Source: Streptomyces longispororuber
GTDB taxonomy: Bacteria > Actinomycetota > Actinomycetes > Streptomycetales > Streptomycetaceae
Length of the DNA: 64,000 bases
Assembly (NCBI RefSeq): GCF_014656095.1
Contig: NZ_BNBT01000025.1
Coordinates: forward strand, 1 to 64,000
Direction of reading: 5' to 3'
Shown piece by piece: positions 51,262 to 60,208 of the stretch; position 1 is the first letter of the stretch; each line of letters begins with the position of its first letter. Under the pieces are notes generated by a model. The model did not search any database and was not told where the DNA came from. It saw only the letters and a program-made list of their open reading frames with translations. A program made the translations under genes and the position numbers.

Positions 51262-51410
51262 GACGCTCCCGCTCCTCGCCGGGGCCGAGCTCCTGGTGGC
51301 GGCCCCTCAGCCGGTCCGCTCGGCGTGGTCGCGGCGCTGCCGCGCCGGCACGCTGTCCGGGCCGCCCAGCTCCTCGGTGGTCCGGCCCTCGACGGTGGTG
51401 GGCACGTCCG

Positions 51411-51869
51411 TCACCGGCCGGGCCCGGTCGTGGCGGAACGGCGGGTGAGCAGCGCGCCCAGCGCGATCATGCCGATGCCGAGGGCGAAGTGCAGCCAGTC
51501 GTCGGCGGTGTTCAGCGGCACGAAGTTGGCGCTGCTGTGGTGGTCGACGAGCAGCCCGTACAGCCAGAGGACCAGATAGACGGCGCCCCCGACCAGCAGG
51601 AACGTCCGGGCGGTGGCGGCGGAGCGGGACAGGGCGAGGCCCGCGGCGCCGAACGCCAGGTGGACGAGGTTGTGCAGGACCGAGATCTGGAAGATGCCGA
51701 GGAGCTCGGCGCCGGAGTCGTGCGAGGCGAACTTCATGCTGTCGTAGTCCGTGGTGACGCCGGGGATGAACCCCAGTACCCCCACCAGCAGGAATACCAG
51801 CGCGACGAGCAGCGCGGCCTGCTGCACCGGAGTACGGGCCGTGCGGGACGCGCGCGTACGTGTGCTCAT
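51411..51869 (-). CDS. DUF4383 membrane protein
   Basis: 152 residues with four membrane helices: AALLVALVFLLVGVLGFIPG, HLAFGAAGLALSRSAATAR with a NLVHLAFG motif, FLLVGGAVYLVLWLYGLLVD and LHFALGIGMIALGALL. The pattern GVTTDYDSMKFASHDSGAELLGIFQISVLHN is typical for the family. Function unknown; often found among stress-induced genes. The ATG at 51869 follows a GAAAGAAGGCC site. Confidence 0.88.
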   Translation of the reverse strand: MSTRTRASRTARTPVQQAALLVALVFLLVGVLGFIPGVTTDYDSMKFASHDSGAELLGIFQISVLHNLVHLAFGAAGLALSRSAATARTFLLVGGAVYLVLWLYGLLVDHHSSANFVPLNTADDWLHFALGIGMIALGALLTRRSATTGPGR

Positions 51870-52003
51870 GGTGGTGGCCTTCTTTCTCGGGGCGCGTCGT
51901 GGTGCGCGCCGTCGTGCGGCGGGTACCCCCGACTCGCTTCACTATCTCCGAGGGCGAAGGGTTGTGCAGCCGCAAACGACGGCGGTGACGCGGGCCCGGC
52001 CGG

Positions 52004-52207
52004 TCAGGCGGCCTCCCGCTCCGCGGGGTCCGCGCGCCGGGCGCGGCGGGCGTCGGCCCCGGCCCTTCCCCCGGGGATCAGTCGCAGATGTCGCCGGGGC
52101 CCCGCGTGACGTGCCGCGGTGGGCCGCAGGAGGCTGTCCTCCAGGCGGTCCATCGCGAACAGGAGCAGCCCCAGCGCGGGCAACAGCAGGATGGCTACCA
52201 CAAGCAC
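52004..52207 (-). CDS. Small single-helix membrane protein
   Basis: 67 residues: one N-terminal transmembrane helix (MLVVAILLLPALGLLLFAMD) and an Arg-rich, Pro-containing cytoplasmic tail. Small proteins with the same layout (VAILLLPALGLLL then DRLE) recur in Streptomyces. GTG start at 52207 with AGGGAG nearby. Function unknown. Confidence 0.65.
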   Translation of the reverse strand: MLVVAILLLPALGLLLFAMDRLEDSLLRPTAARHAGPRRHLRLIPGGRAGADARRARRADPAEREAA

Positions 52208-52324
52208 GCCGAACTCCCTCTCGGCTGACGGCTCAGGGACGGGTGCCCGTCCCGCCGCCCCCGATGAGCGACTCCTTGTGAAGATGGCGCAACGAATGCG
52301 AACACCGGGAAACCGGTGTGGCGG

Positions 52325-52918
52325 TCAGGCGCCGCCCGCCGCCAGGCCGTCCAGGTAGCCGTCCAGGAGCTCGACCTGCCGCCGCGGCGGGAACTCCGCC
52401 GGGGCGAACAGCGCCTGCACCACCAGGCCGAGCACGAAGGACTGGGCCGCGGCCGCGGTGGAAGCGGGGTCGCCGGGAGGCAGTTCGCCGAGCTCCTGCG
52501 CCGCGGCCACCCGCTCCCGCAGCCGGTCGCGGCCCGCGGCGTACTTGCGGGCGTACTCGGCGCTCAGCGCGGAATCGCAGAGCGCGGCGTCCCAGGAGGA
52601 CACCCAGATCCGGTTCCGGTCGGTGGCCTCGGGGGTCAGCGGCAGGATGTCGAGCAGCGCGTCCCGCAGGGCGGCGAGGCCGGTGCCCGGGCGCCGCCGG
52701 GGGCGGGCGAGGGTGCGCTGTTCGAGCAGGTCGAGCGCGTACTCCAACAGGGCGCGCTTGGTGGGGAAGTAGTGCGTGAGCAGGCCGGTGGTCGCCCCCA
52801 GCTCGGTGGCGACGGCGCGCAGGGTCAGACCGGCGAAGCCGCGGGTGGCCATGACCTGCCAGACCGCCTCCGAGACGGCGTGCCGCCGGGCCTCGTGATC
52901 TCCCTTGGTGCGTGGCAT
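52325..52918 (-). CDS. TetR-family transcriptional regulator
   Basis: 197 residues. N-terminal helix-turn-helix (AVSEAVWQVMATRGFAGLTL, then RAVATELGATTGLLTHYF and PTKRALLEYAL, about residues 10-60) is followed by a helical ligand domain of the BetI/TetR_C_6 style (WDAALCDSALSAEYARKYAAG). It is divergent from the GNAT gene with an inverted repeat between them, so autorepression and control of GNAT/YbaK are likely. Start MPRTKGDHEARR at 52918; a further in-frame ATG lies at 52933. Confidence 0.9.
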   Translation of the reverse strand: MPRTKGDHEARRHAVSEAVWQVMATRGFAGLTLRAVATELGATTGLLTHYFPTKRALLEYALDLLEQRTLARPRRRPGTGLAALRDALLDILPLTPEATDRNRIWVSSWDAALCDSALSAEYARKYAAGRDRLRERVAAAQELGELPPGDPASTAAAAQSFVLGLVVQALFAPAEFPPRRQVELLDGYLDGLAAGGA

Positions 52919-52938
52919 GCCGCCACGGTACATTGCCG

Positions 52939-52950
52939 TAACGCTTGTTA
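52939..52950. promoter_or_regulatory. Candidate TetR operator between the divergent TetR and GNAT genes
   Basis: TAAC-GCTT-GTTA is a perfect inverted repeat in the 50-base AT-richer gap between both start codons, well placed for a repressor that blocks both promoters. Confidence 0.5.
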
Positions 52951-52968
52951 TGTGAAAAGGGGGTCGGC

Positions 52969-53520
52969 ATGTTCTCGCTGGAGCTGCGCGACGGCGCGCG
53001 TCTGGGGCCGCTGGAGGTCCATCACGCCGAGGAGTTCGCCGCGCACCTGGACCGGGCGCGCGAGCACATCAGGCCGTGGGTCGGCGCCGCGTTCGTCACC
53101 GACGACGTCGACGGCGCGCGGGCCACGCTCCGGCGCTACGCGGAGCGCCGGGCCGCGGACGGGGCGCGGCTGTACGGCATCTGGCGCGCGGGGGTGCTGG
53201 TGGGCGGCGTGATGTTCACCGCGTTCGACGCGGACGCCGGCTCGTGCGAGGTCGGCTGCTGGCTGGAGCCGGCCGCCGAAGGGCACGGCCTGGTCACCGG
53301 CGCCTGCCGCGCGCTGCTCGAGTGGGCGTTCACGACCCGGGGGCTGCACCGGGCCGAGTGGCACTGCCGGGCCGACAACGACCGCAGCGCCGCGGCGGCG
53401 AAGCGGCTCGGCATGACCCTGGAGGGCGTGCGGCGCGAGGCGTGGCCGTACGACGGCGTGCGCCACGACGCGCAGTTGTGGGCGGTCCTGGCCACCGAGT
53501 GGCGGGACCGGGACCGGTGA
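52969..53520 (+). CDS. GNAT-family N-acetyltransferase (RimJ/RimL-like)
   Basis: 183 residues. The acetyl-CoA fold is shown by EVHHAEEFAAHLDRAREHIRPWVG at the N-terminus, GSCEVGCWLEPAAEGHGLVTGAC for the pyrophosphate-binding region, and HCRADNDRSAAAAKRLGMTLEGVRRE with the Asn and final strand common to ribosomal-protein Ser acetyltransferases. The substrate is unknown. The ATG at 52969 has AAGGGGG just upstream. The stop overlaps the YbaK start (GTGA). Confidence 0.9.
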   Translation: MFSLELRDGARLGPLEVHHAEEFAAHLDRAREHIRPWVGAAFVTDDVDGARATLRRYAERRAADGARLYGIWRAGVLVGGVMFTAFDADAGSCEVGCWLEPAAEGHGLVTGACRALLEWAFTTRGLHRAEWHCRADNDRSAAAAKRLGMTLEGVRREAWPYDGVRHDAQLWAVLATEWRDRDR

Positions 53521-54143
53521 GCGGCGAGGGCCTGGCCGCCGATGCGGTGAACGAGCCCGCCGCTCGCATGGACCGGGTGCGAGCTGCCCGGGCGGCGGAC
53601 GAGCCCGCCGCTCGCGTGGACCGGGTCCGCACTGCCCGGGCGGCGGACGAGCACGCCGCTCGCGTGGACCGGGTCCGCGCGGCGCTGCGCGCGAGCGGCG
53701 CAGCCGGGGAGGTCGTGGAGCTCGACGGCCCCGCCCCCACGGCGGCGGCCGCCGCGGCCCGGCTCGGCTGCGCGGTGGGGGCGGTCGCCAACAGCCTCGT
53801 CTTCGCCGTCGACGGCGCGCCGCTGCTCGTCCTCACCAGCGGCGCCCACCGGGTGGACACCCGCCTCCTGGCCCGGCTCCTGGGCGTGGGCCGCGGCAGG
53901 ATCCGCCGGGCCGACCCCGCCTTCGTCCTCGCCGTCACGGGCCAGGAGGTCGGGGGAGTGGCGCCCGTGGGCCACCCCCGCCCGGTGCGGACGCTCGTCG
54001 ACGCCGCCCTGGCCGGGCACCCGTACGTCTGGGCGGGCGCCGGGGCCGCGCACGCGGTCTTCCGTACGACGTTCGCGGAGCTGGTGCGGCTGACGGGCGG
54101 GGAGGCCGCCGTGGTCGCCGCCGACGGGCCCGGGGACCGCTGA
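53517..54143 (+). CDS. YbaK/ProX-like aminoacyl-tRNA deacylase with triplicated N-terminus
   Basis: 208 residues. From about residue 55 there is a YbaK/EbsC domain (RLGCAVGAVANSLVFAVDG, VLTSGAHRVDTRLLA, GGVAPVGHPRPVRTLVD) that in this family hydrolyses mischarged tRNA, for example Cys- or Ala-tRNAPro. Ahead of it are three 16-residue repeats (EPAARxDRVRxARAAD) from 48-bp tandem duplications. The third copy merges into the normal first helix of the domain (DRVRAALRASG), so the gene was probably lengthened by duplication of its own 5' end. The GTG start overlaps the GNAT stop. Confidence 0.88.
   Translation: MSGEGLAADAVNEPAARMDRVRAARAADEPAARVDRVRTARAADEHAARVDRVRAALRASGAAGEVVELDGPAPTAAAAAARLGCAVGAVANSLVFAVDGAPLLVLTSGAHRVDTRLLARLLGVGRGRIRRADPAFVLAVTGQEVGGVAPVGHPRPVRTLVDAALAGHPYVWAGAGAAHAVFRTTFAELVRLTGGEAAVVAADGPGDR
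53553..53696 (+). repeat. Three 48-bp tandem repeats at the 5' end of the ybaK-like gene
   Basis: Units 53553-53600, 53601-53648 and 53649-53696, each beginning GAGC[CA]CGCCGCTCGC. Units 1 and 2 are nearly identical; unit 3 diverges in its last third. All stay in frame. Confidence 0.9.
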
Positions 54144-54278
54144 GGCCGCGCGCGGCCACGGGCGGTGTCCGGGAACCGGCCGCGCACGAACGACGGCTGG
54201 GACAGTCGGGCACAGCGCTCGCTGTACCCGGCTGCCCCAGCCGTCCTGCGGGTCAGGGCTCCCGCCGCCCTCCCGCGG

Positions 54279-54539
54279 TCAGGCGCGTCGTCGGGCCCAC
54301 ATGGGCGTGACGAGGGCGATGAGGACCGCCGCGATGCCGATCTGGAGGACGTGGCGGATCCAGTCGATGCCGCCGGTGTCGCGCACACCGAAGGCGCTGG
54401 CGAGCGCGTTGCCCCCGACGGCGCCGACGATGCCCAGGAGGACCGTCAGCCACAGGGGAATGGGCTGGCGCCCCGGAACGACCAGCTTCGCCAGCAGGCC
54501 GACGATGAGCCCCGCGATGATGGCCCAGAGGAACGACAC
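54279..54539 (-). CDS. GlsB/YeaQ/YmgE-family stress membrane protein
   Basis: 86 residues with three glycine-rich membrane helices: FLWAIIAGLIVGLLAKLVVPG, PLWLTVLLGIVGAVGGNALAS and VLQIGIAAVLIALV, the standard layout of transglycosylase-associated/GlsB proteins. GTG at 54539 with GGAAGGAG five bases upstream. Homologues are induced by osmotic or envelope stress. The adjoining SpoIIE phosphatase on the same strand, 14 bases upstream, suggests one transcript. Confidence 0.9.
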   Translation of the reverse strand: MSFLWAIIAGLIVGLLAKLVVPGRQPIPLWLTVLLGIVGAVGGNALASAFGVRDTGGIDWIRHVLQIGIAAVLIALVTPMWARRRA

Positions 54540-54553
54540 GACATCTCCTTCCG

Positions 54554-55828
54554 TCACTGCCCCGAACTTCGGGTGACCTCCGCGTTCCCGCTCGAAGCGG
54601 TCGTAAGCCCTCCGTTTGAAGATCCGTGCAGCTCGGCGTCGTCCGCGACGGGGTCGTGGCCCGTGCGCCGCGCGCCGTACCAGTCCAGGCACAGCACCGT
54701 CGCGTCGTCCTGGAGGTGCCCGCCACAGGCGTCGCGGACGGCGGTGACCAGGACCCGGACGGCCTCACGCGGGTGCAGGCGCCGGGTGTCGCGCACGAGC
54801 GCGGGCAGGTCCACCTCGGCGGCGGCCCGCTCCTGCATGCCGTCGGTGAGCAGGAGCAGCCGGTCGCCCGGGCGCAGCTCCAGCTCCTGTACGTGGTAGG
54901 CGTGGGTCGCGGAGGCGACGCCGAAGGGCAGGTTGGGCCGCAGGGCCAGCTCCTCCACGGCGCCGTCGCGCAGGAGCAGCGGTCTCGGGTGGCCGGCGTT
55001 GATCAGCTCGACGTGCCCGTCCTGGAGTCTGATGCGCAGCAACTGCCCCGTGGCCAGGCCGCGGTGGTGGTCCAGGAGGGCCTGGTGCGCGCTGCGGGCC
55101 TGGTCCGCGATGTCGTGCCCGGCCCGCCGGGCGCCGCGCAGCGCGCCGAGCAGCAGCGTGGCGAGCAGCGCGGACTCGGTGTCGTGGCCCATGGCGTCCG
55201 TGATGGACAGGTGCAGGGTGCCGCGGTCCAGGGCGTAGTCGTAGGTGTCGCCGCCGATGTCGTCGGCCGGTACGAGGCCGCCCGCGACGGAGAACTCCGC
55301 GGCCTCGCAGCACGCCGAGGACGGCAGCAGGTGGTGCTGGATCTCGGCGGCCAGACTGGTGGGCGTGGTGCGGCGGGCCCGGTGGTAGAGGTCGGTGAAG
55401 CGCCGGTCGGTGACGATGATGTACGCCAACGCGTGCGCCCCGTCGGCCACTTGGCGCAGGACGGAGTCGTCGGCGAGCGGCAGCGTCGCCTCCAGCACGC
55501 CGACGCAGTCGCCCCGGTTGGTGACCGGCGCGACCACGTACGTGCCGCCCTCACCGTCCGGCTCGACGTGCGGGCGCTGGGACCGCAGCACCCTCTCGTA
55601 CACGCTGCCCCGCAGGGCGACGCGCTGCATCTTGTGTCCGCTCTCCGGTCCGTCGGCCGTGGTGAGCCGTACCAGCTCCTCGCCGATCAGGTCGACGAGC
55701 AGGAACGACACGCGGTCGGCCCCGAACCGCTTCTGCAGGTTGCGCGCCACGACATCGACGGACTCCACCGGCGAGGCGTCCTCCGCCTCCGCCAGGACAT
55801 CCCCCAAGCCCAGCACATCGCCGTCCAT
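54554..55828 (-). CDS. GAF-SpoIIE-type PP2C phosphatase
   Basis: 424 residues. N-terminal GAF-like sensor (about 20-150: [21 protein letters not shown]) is followed by a SpoIIE/PP2C domain with [41 protein letters not shown] and [18 protein letters not shown], and [10 protein letters not shown] near the end, so metal-binding Asp residues are intact. It should dephosphorylate an anti-anti-sigma factor. The C-terminal 40 residues are low complexity. The ATG at 55828 has AGGAGG five bases upstream. It precedes GlsB, so it may share stress control. Confidence 0.92.
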   Translation of the reverse strand: MDGDVLGLGDVLAEAEDASPVESVDVVARNLQKRFGADRVSFLLVDLIGEELVRLTTADGPESGHKMQRVALRGSVYERVLRSQRPHVEPDGEGGTYVVAPVTNRGDCVGVLEATLPLADDSVLRQVADGAHALAYIIVTDRRFTDLYHRARRTTPTSLAAEIQHHLLPSSACCEAAEFSVAGGLVPADDIGGDTYDYALDRGTLHLSITDAMGHDTESALLATLLLGALRGARRAGHDIADQARSAHQALLDHHRGLATGQLLRIRLQDGHVELINAGHPRPLLLRDGAVEELALRPNLPFGVASATHAYHVQELELRPGDRLLLLTDGMQERAAAEVDLPALVRDTRRLHPREAVRVLVTAVRDACGGHLQDDATVLCLDWYGARRTGHDPVADDAELHGSSNGGLTTASSGNAEVTRSSGQ

Positions 55829-56031
55829 GGCAGCCTCCTTCGATCGCCGCTACTTCTTCCCCGGGTGGGTTCGCTCTCACCCGGCGGCTCGGAGGCGGCG
55901 GGACGGAACCGGCTCGTCCGCGGCGCGCGGCCCCGCCGGACGCACGTCCGCGCGGGTGCGTGGGGCGCGTGGGACGCGCGGGAGGTTCAGGCACGGTGAC
56001 CGAGCGCTCCGCGCGCTCCGCCCGCGCGGGC

Positions 56032-57141
56032 TCAGTCGGCGGCCAGCAGGTGCTCCGCGGCGCCTTCGAGGGCGCGGGCGGTCCGGGCCGCGCGGGGGAG
56101 CATGGCCGCCTCGTAGGCGCGGACGGCGTCGTCGACGGTCGCGGCGCCCGCGAGGGCCAGGGCGAGGTCACTGGCGTCCAGCAGGGCGAGGTTGACGCCG
56201 ACCCCCAGCGGCGGCATGAGGTGGGCGGCGTCGCCGAGCAGGGTGACCGTCGGGCTGTGCTCCCAGGTGTGCGGCACGGGCAGGGCGAGGATCGGGCGGT
56301 CGACGTAGGGCCCGTCGTTGTCGGTGATCATCCGTCGCATGCGGGGCGACCAGTGGGCGTAGCTCTTCAGGAGCCGGTCGCGGAGGGCGTCGGTGTCGTC
56401 GGCCGCGAGGCCGCTCGCGGCGATCCAGTCGGCGGGCACGCGCTGGATGAGGTACGCGCGGATGTGGTCGCCGCCGTTGCGCTGCGCGAAGAGGCCGCGT
56501 TCGCCGTCGGCGGCGTGCGCGCCGCCCTGGCCGACCAGTGCGGCGATGTCGGGGTGACGGGCCTCGACGTCGGTGAACCACGCCTCCAGGAAGCTGACGC
56601 CGGTGTACGCCGGTACCGCGGACGAGACGGCCGGGCGTACCCGCGAGAAGGCGCCGTCGGCCCCGATGACCAGGTCGGCCTCGACGGTGGTGCCGTCGGT
56701 GAAGCGCAGCCGCCGCGGCCCCTGCGCGGGCCCGCCGACGCGGTCGAGGCCCTGGCCCCAGCGCACCGTGCCGGGCCGCAGCGAGCCGAGGAGCAGCTCG
56801 CGCAGGCGGCCGCGGTCGATCTCCGGCTTGAACAGCTCGCCGGGCGCCGGGAGGTGGTGGAAGGTGAGCGCGCCCGCCGGGTCGAGGCGGCGCATCTCCT
56901 GCCCCTCGGGCCGGGCCAGCGCGAGGAACTCGTCGAGCAGCCCGGCTTCGCGCAGCGCGACCTGGCCGTTGTCGGCGTGCAGGTCCAGGGTGCCGCCCTG
57001 GTCGCGCGCGCCGGGCCCGGCGTCGCGCTCGTGCACGGTGACCTCGATGCCGTGCCGCTGGAGTATCCGGGCGCAGATCAGGCCGCCGGGCCCGGCGCCG
57101 ATGACGTGGATCCGGGCGTGGCGGGGGTGCGGGGATGTCAT
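56032..57141 (-). CDS. TetX-like FAD-dependent monooxygenase
   Basis: 369 residues. FAD motif IHVIGAGPGGLICARILQRHG, then the TetX-like block GGTLDLHADNGQVALREAGLLDE, DLVIGADGAFSRVR, and the second FAD motif LLGDAAHLMPPLGVGVNLALLD. The GGTLDLHxxxGQ and GDAAHLMPP segments recall tetracycline-destroying enzymes of the TetX type, though environmental homologues often act on other aromatic compounds. Start ATG at 57141 with AAGGAC. Divergent from a TetR regulator with operator-like repeats between, so it should be inducible by its substrate. Confidence 0.88.
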   Translation of the reverse strand: MTSPHPRHARIHVIGAGPGGLICARILQRHGIEVTVHERDAGPGARDQGGTLDLHADNGQVALREAGLLDEFLALARPEGQEMRRLDPAGALTFHHLPAPGELFKPEIDRGRLRELLLGSLRPGTVRWGQGLDRVGGPAQGPRRLRFTDGTTVEADLVIGADGAFSRVRPAVSSAVPAYTGVSFLEAWFTDVEARHPDIAALVGQGGAHAADGERGLFAQRNGGDHIRAYLIQRVPADWIAASGLAADDTDALRDRLLKSYAHWSPRMRRMITDNDGPYVDRPILALPVPHTWEHSPTVTLLGDAAHLMPPLGVGVNLALLDASDLALALAGAATVDDAVRAYEAAMLPRAARTARALEGAAEHLLAAD

Positions 57142-57244
57142 GGGGTGTCCTTCGCTGGGGCGGGGCGGGTGGCCGCGCGGCACCACGACGGCGCAGCGCG
57201 GCCCGAGGCCTGCGGGCCGCACCGAGCACGCGGTCGCCGCATTC

Positions 57245-57271
57245 GAAAAGTAGAGTAGAAAGAAAAGTAGA
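57245..57271. promoter_or_regulatory. AT-rich direct repeats in the TetX-like/TetR divergent region
   Basis: Two copies of GAAAAGTAGA (57245-57254 and 57262-57271) in a 30-base AT-rich block, exceptional in this genome. Likely promoter and/or operator half-sites. Confidence 0.6.
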
Positions 57272-57275
57272 ATGT

Positions 57276-57289
57276 GACAACTGATTGTC
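57276..57289. promoter_or_regulatory. Inverted repeat, candidate TetR operator
   Basis: GACAA-CTGA-TTGTC is perfect and lies 29 bases before the TetR start, next to the AT-rich block. Suitable for autoregulation and control of the monooxygenase. Confidence 0.6.
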
Positions 57290-57317
57290 GCGTGGCACCT
57301 TCGGATAGGGTCACGTC

Positions 57318-57920
57318 ATGACCGAGCCCGTTGTCAGCCGCCGTGAGCGCAAGAAGGCCGCCACGCGCCAGGCGATCGCCGACGCCGCCCTCCGGCTCTT
57401 CCTGGAGCGCGGCTACGACCAGGTGAGCATCAAGGACATCGCCGAGACCGCGGACGTGTCGACCGCCACGGTCTTCAAGCACTTCTCCGGCAAGGAGGCC
57501 CTCGTCTTCGACCAGGAGGAGAGCACGGAGGCCGGACTGGTCGCGGCCGTGCGCGAGCGGCCCGCGGGGCGGGGCGTCCTCGACGCCCTGCGCGAGCACG
57601 TGCTCACCACCTGGCTGCCGATCGCCGCGCACCCCCAGGCGGAGGAGTTCACCCGCCTGGTCAACACCACCCCGGCGCTGCGCGCCTACGCCGAACGCAT
57701 GTGGACCCGGCACACCGACACCCTCGGCGCGGCGCTCGCCGACGAGTGCGGCGTCGCCCACGACGACCTCGCCTGCACCGCCCTGGCCCGCTTCGTCCTG
57801 GAGGTCCCCACCCTGGCCCGGCGCCACCCGGACCGCGGGGCGGCCGTGGAGCAGCTCTTCGACATCCTCGCCCACGGCTGGCGGCCCCCCGGCCGGGCCG
57901 GCGCTCCCGCGGACGCCTGA
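57318..57920 (+). CDS. TetR-family transcriptional regulator
   Basis: 200 residues. Helix-turn-helix in AIADAALRLFLERGYDQVSI, then KDIAETADVSTATVFKHF and SGKEALVF (about residues 18-62) is followed by a helical domain ending VEQLFDILAHGWRPPGR. Divergent from the TetX-like gene, its likely target. The start ATG at 57318 (MTEPVVSRRERKKAATRQA) gives a typical basic leader. Its 3' end faces a strong bidirectional hairpin. Confidence 0.9.
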   Translation: MTEPVVSRRERKKAATRQAIADAALRLFLERGYDQVSIKDIAETADVSTATVFKHFSGKEALVFDQEESTEAGLVAAVRERPAGRGVLDALREHVLTTWLPIAAHPQAEEFTRLVNTTPALRAYAERMWTRHTDTLGAALADECGVAHDDLACTALARFVLEVPTLARRHPDRGAAVEQLFDILAHGWRPPGRAGAPADA

Positions 57921-58060
57921 CCGGGCCGGGCCCGGCGACGGAGCTGCCGGAGGCGGTCCGGAATGCGGCGCTCCGGCCCGGCGGCGCTCAAGAAGTACGT
58001 GTACGACCGGAAACGCGCACACACGCCCACGCGGAAACGCGCACACGCGGGCACCGAGAA

Positions 58061-58110
58061 CGCGAAACGGGTGCGAGGCGGCTCCGTGGCCGTCCCGCAC
58101 CCGTTCCGCG
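58061..58110. terminator. Bidirectional hairpin terminator
   Basis: CGCGAAACGGGTGCG (58061-58075) pairs with CGCACCCGTTCCGCG (58096-58110), 14 of 15 positions, 20-base loop. It sits between convergent TetR and the small helical protein gene. Confidence 0.75.
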
Positions 58111-58124
58111 GGGGTGCGTGCCCG

Positions 58125-58499
58125 TCAGCGGGTCAGCAGGCAGGTGACCGTGCCCGCCAGGGTGGCGGTGCAGGTCATCAGGGCCGCGGTGACGGTGTGC
58201 CGGATCAGCAGGGTCCGTCTGAGGGCGGCGTAGCGGGCCTCGTACTCGGCGCGGAGCTGCGCGGCCCGCTCGACGGTGCCGCGCAGCATCTGCCGGGTCA
58301 GGGCGAGGCGGTGCCGGGTGTAGTGGTGGGTGAGGTCCTCCGCCTGACCGGTGGTCAGCCAGGGCAGGCCGGCGCACAGGGCCTCCGCCTCGCGCCGGGC
58401 CTGCTGCCGCTCGCTCTCCAGGAGCAGGTACCCCTCGGCCTCGCGGACGAGCGCCGCGCCCTGGTGCTCCCGCGCGGCGGTGTGGCGGCGCCTGGTCAT
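58125..58499 (-). CDS. Small helical membrane protein coupled to cytochrome oxidase subunit I
   Basis: 124 residues. Long, charged, probably coiled-coil helices ([40 protein letters not shown]) are followed by one C-terminal membrane segment ([21 protein letters not shown]). The ATG at 58499 overlaps the ctaD stop (ATGA), so it is made together with the oxidase subunit and could be an accessory or stabilising partner. I do not recognise a family. GC and codon pattern match neighbours. Confidence 0.7.
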   Translation of the reverse strand: MTRRRHTAAREHQGAALVREAEGYLLLESERQQARREAEALCAGLPWLTTGQAEDLTHHYTRHRLALTRQMLRGTVERAAQLRAEYEARYAALRRTLLIRHTVTAALMTCTATLAGTVTCLLTR

Positions 58500-60208
58500 G
58501 AGCGGTCGCCCTCGTGGCCGGAGGCGTCGATGACGTCGCGCTGACCCGTGTTCTCCTTCTGGTCGAGCCGGGCCACGTCCGGGTGGTGCAGGTCGAAGGC
58601 GGGGGACTCGGAGCGGACGCGGGGCAGGGTGGTGAAGTTGTGGCGCGGGGGCGGGCAGGACGTGGCCCACTCCAGGGAGCGCCCGAAGCCCCAGGGGTCG
58701 TCGACCTCGATCTTCTTGCCGTACTTGGCGGTCTTCCACACGTTGTACAGGAACGGCAGGGTCGACAGGCCCAGCAGGAAGGCGCCGATGGTGGAGACGG
58801 TGTTCAGGGCGGTGAACCCGTCGGCGTCCAGGTAGTCGGCGTACCGGCGGGGCATGCCCTCGGCGCCGAGCCAGTGCTGGACCAGGAACGTGGTGTGGAA
58901 GCCGATGAACAGCGTCCAGAAGTGGATCTTCTCCAGGCGCGCGTCCAGCATGGTGCCGGTCATCTTCGGCCACCAGAAGCTGAACCCGCCGAACATCGCG
59001 AACACGATCGTGCCGAACAGCACGTAGTGGAAGTGCGCGACGACGAAGTACGAGTCGGTGACGTGCCAGTCCAGGGGCGGTGAGCCGAGGATGACGCCGG
59101 TCAGACCGCCGAAGAGGAACGTCACCAGGAAGCCGACGGACCACAGCATCGGGGGCTCGAAGGACAGCGAGCCCCGCCACATGGTGCCGATCCAGTTGAA
59201 GAACTTCACCCCGGTCGGGACGGCGATCAGATACGTCATGAAGGAGAAGAAGGGCAGCAGCACGGCCCCCGTGGCGAACATGTGGTGGGCCCACACGGTG
59301 ACGGAGAGGCCGGCGATCGCGATGGTCGCCCCCACCAGGCCCATGTAGCCGAAGATGGGCTTGCGCGAGAACACCGGGATGATCTCGCTGATCACCCCGA
59401 AGAACGGCAGCGCCAGGATGTACACCTCGGGGTGGCCGAAGAACCAGAACAGGTGCTGCCACAGGACGGCCCCGCCGTTCTCGGAGGCGAAGACCTGCGC
59501 GCCGAAGCGCCGGTCGGCCTCGAGCACCAGCAGCGCCGCCGCCAGGACGGGGAAGGCGAGCAGGACCAGCACCGAGGTCAGCAGCACGTTCCAGGTGAAG
59601 ATCGGCATGCGGAACATGGTCATGCCCGGGGCGCGCATGCAGATGATGGTGGTGATGAAGTTGACCGAGCCGAGGATCGTGCCGAAGCCGGAGAGCGCCA
59701 GACCCATGATCCACAGGTCGCCGCCGACGTACGGGGTTCGCTCGCCGCTGCTCAGCGGCGTGTACGCGGTCCAGCCGAAGTCCGCCGCCCCCTGGGGGGT
59801 GAGGAAGCTGCCGAGCACGATCAGGCCGCCGAAGAGGAACAGCCAGTAGGAGAACATGTTCAGGCGCGGGAAGGCCACGTCCGGGGAGCCGATCTGCAAC
59901 GGCATGATCGCGTTGGCGAACCCGGCGAAGGTGGGCGTCGCGAACAGCAGCAGCATGATCGTGCCGTGCATGGTGAACGACTGGTTGTACTGCTCCGGGG
60001 AGAGGATCTGCAGGCCGGGCCGGGCGAGTTCGGCCCGGATCGCCATGGCCAGCAGGCCGCCGACGAGGAAGAACGCGAACGACGTGATCAGGTACAGGTG
60101 CCCGATCTTCTTGTGGTCCGTCGTGGTCAGCCACGAGACGAGCACGCGTCCCCGGCTACGGCGTCCGTGGACCGGTACCAGGGTGACCGGCGCCGCCTGT
60201 TGAGTCAT
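58496..60208 (-). CDS. ctaD: Cytochrome c oxidase subunit I (orphan copy)
   Basis: 570 residues, twelve membrane helices. Heme a and a3/CuB ligands are visible: [28 protein letters not shown] with the His-Tyr pair, [10 protein letters not shown] and [17 protein letters not shown]. Key proton-channel residues [19 protein letters not shown] are present. It reduces O2 to water in the membrane. No subunit II, III or heme assembly gene is adjacent, unlike the main cta locus expected elsewhere, so this is probably a second copy. The ATG at 60208 has AAGGA six bases upstream; ATG at 60214 is an alternative. Confidence 0.93.
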   Translation of the reverse strand: MTQQAAPVTLVPVHGRRSRGRVLVSWLTTTDHKKIGHLYLITSFAFFLVGGLLAMAIRAELARPGLQILSPEQYNQSFTMHGTIMLLLFATPTFAGFANAIMPLQIGSPDVAFPRLNMFSYWLFLFGGLIVLGSFLTPQGAADFGWTAYTPLSSGERTPYVGGDLWIMGLALSGFGTILGSVNFITTIICMRAPGMTMFRMPIFTWNVLLTSVLVLLAFPVLAAALLVLEADRRFGAQVFASENGGAVLWQHLFWFFGHPEVYILALPFFGVISEIIPVFSRKPIFGYMGLVGATIAIAGLSVTVWAHHMFATGAVLLPFFSFMTYLIAVPTGVKFFNWIGTMWRGSLSFEPPMLWSVGFLVTFLFGGLTGVILGSPPLDWHVTDSYFVVAHFHYVLFGTIVFAMFGGFSFWWPKMTGTMLDARLEKIHFWTLFIGFHTTFLVQHWLGAEGMPRRYADYLDADGFTALNTVSTIGAFLLGLSTLPFLYNVWKTAKYGKKIEVDDPWGFGRSLEWATSCPPPRHNFTTLPRVRSESPAFDLHHPDVARLDQKENTGQRDVIDASGHEGDRS

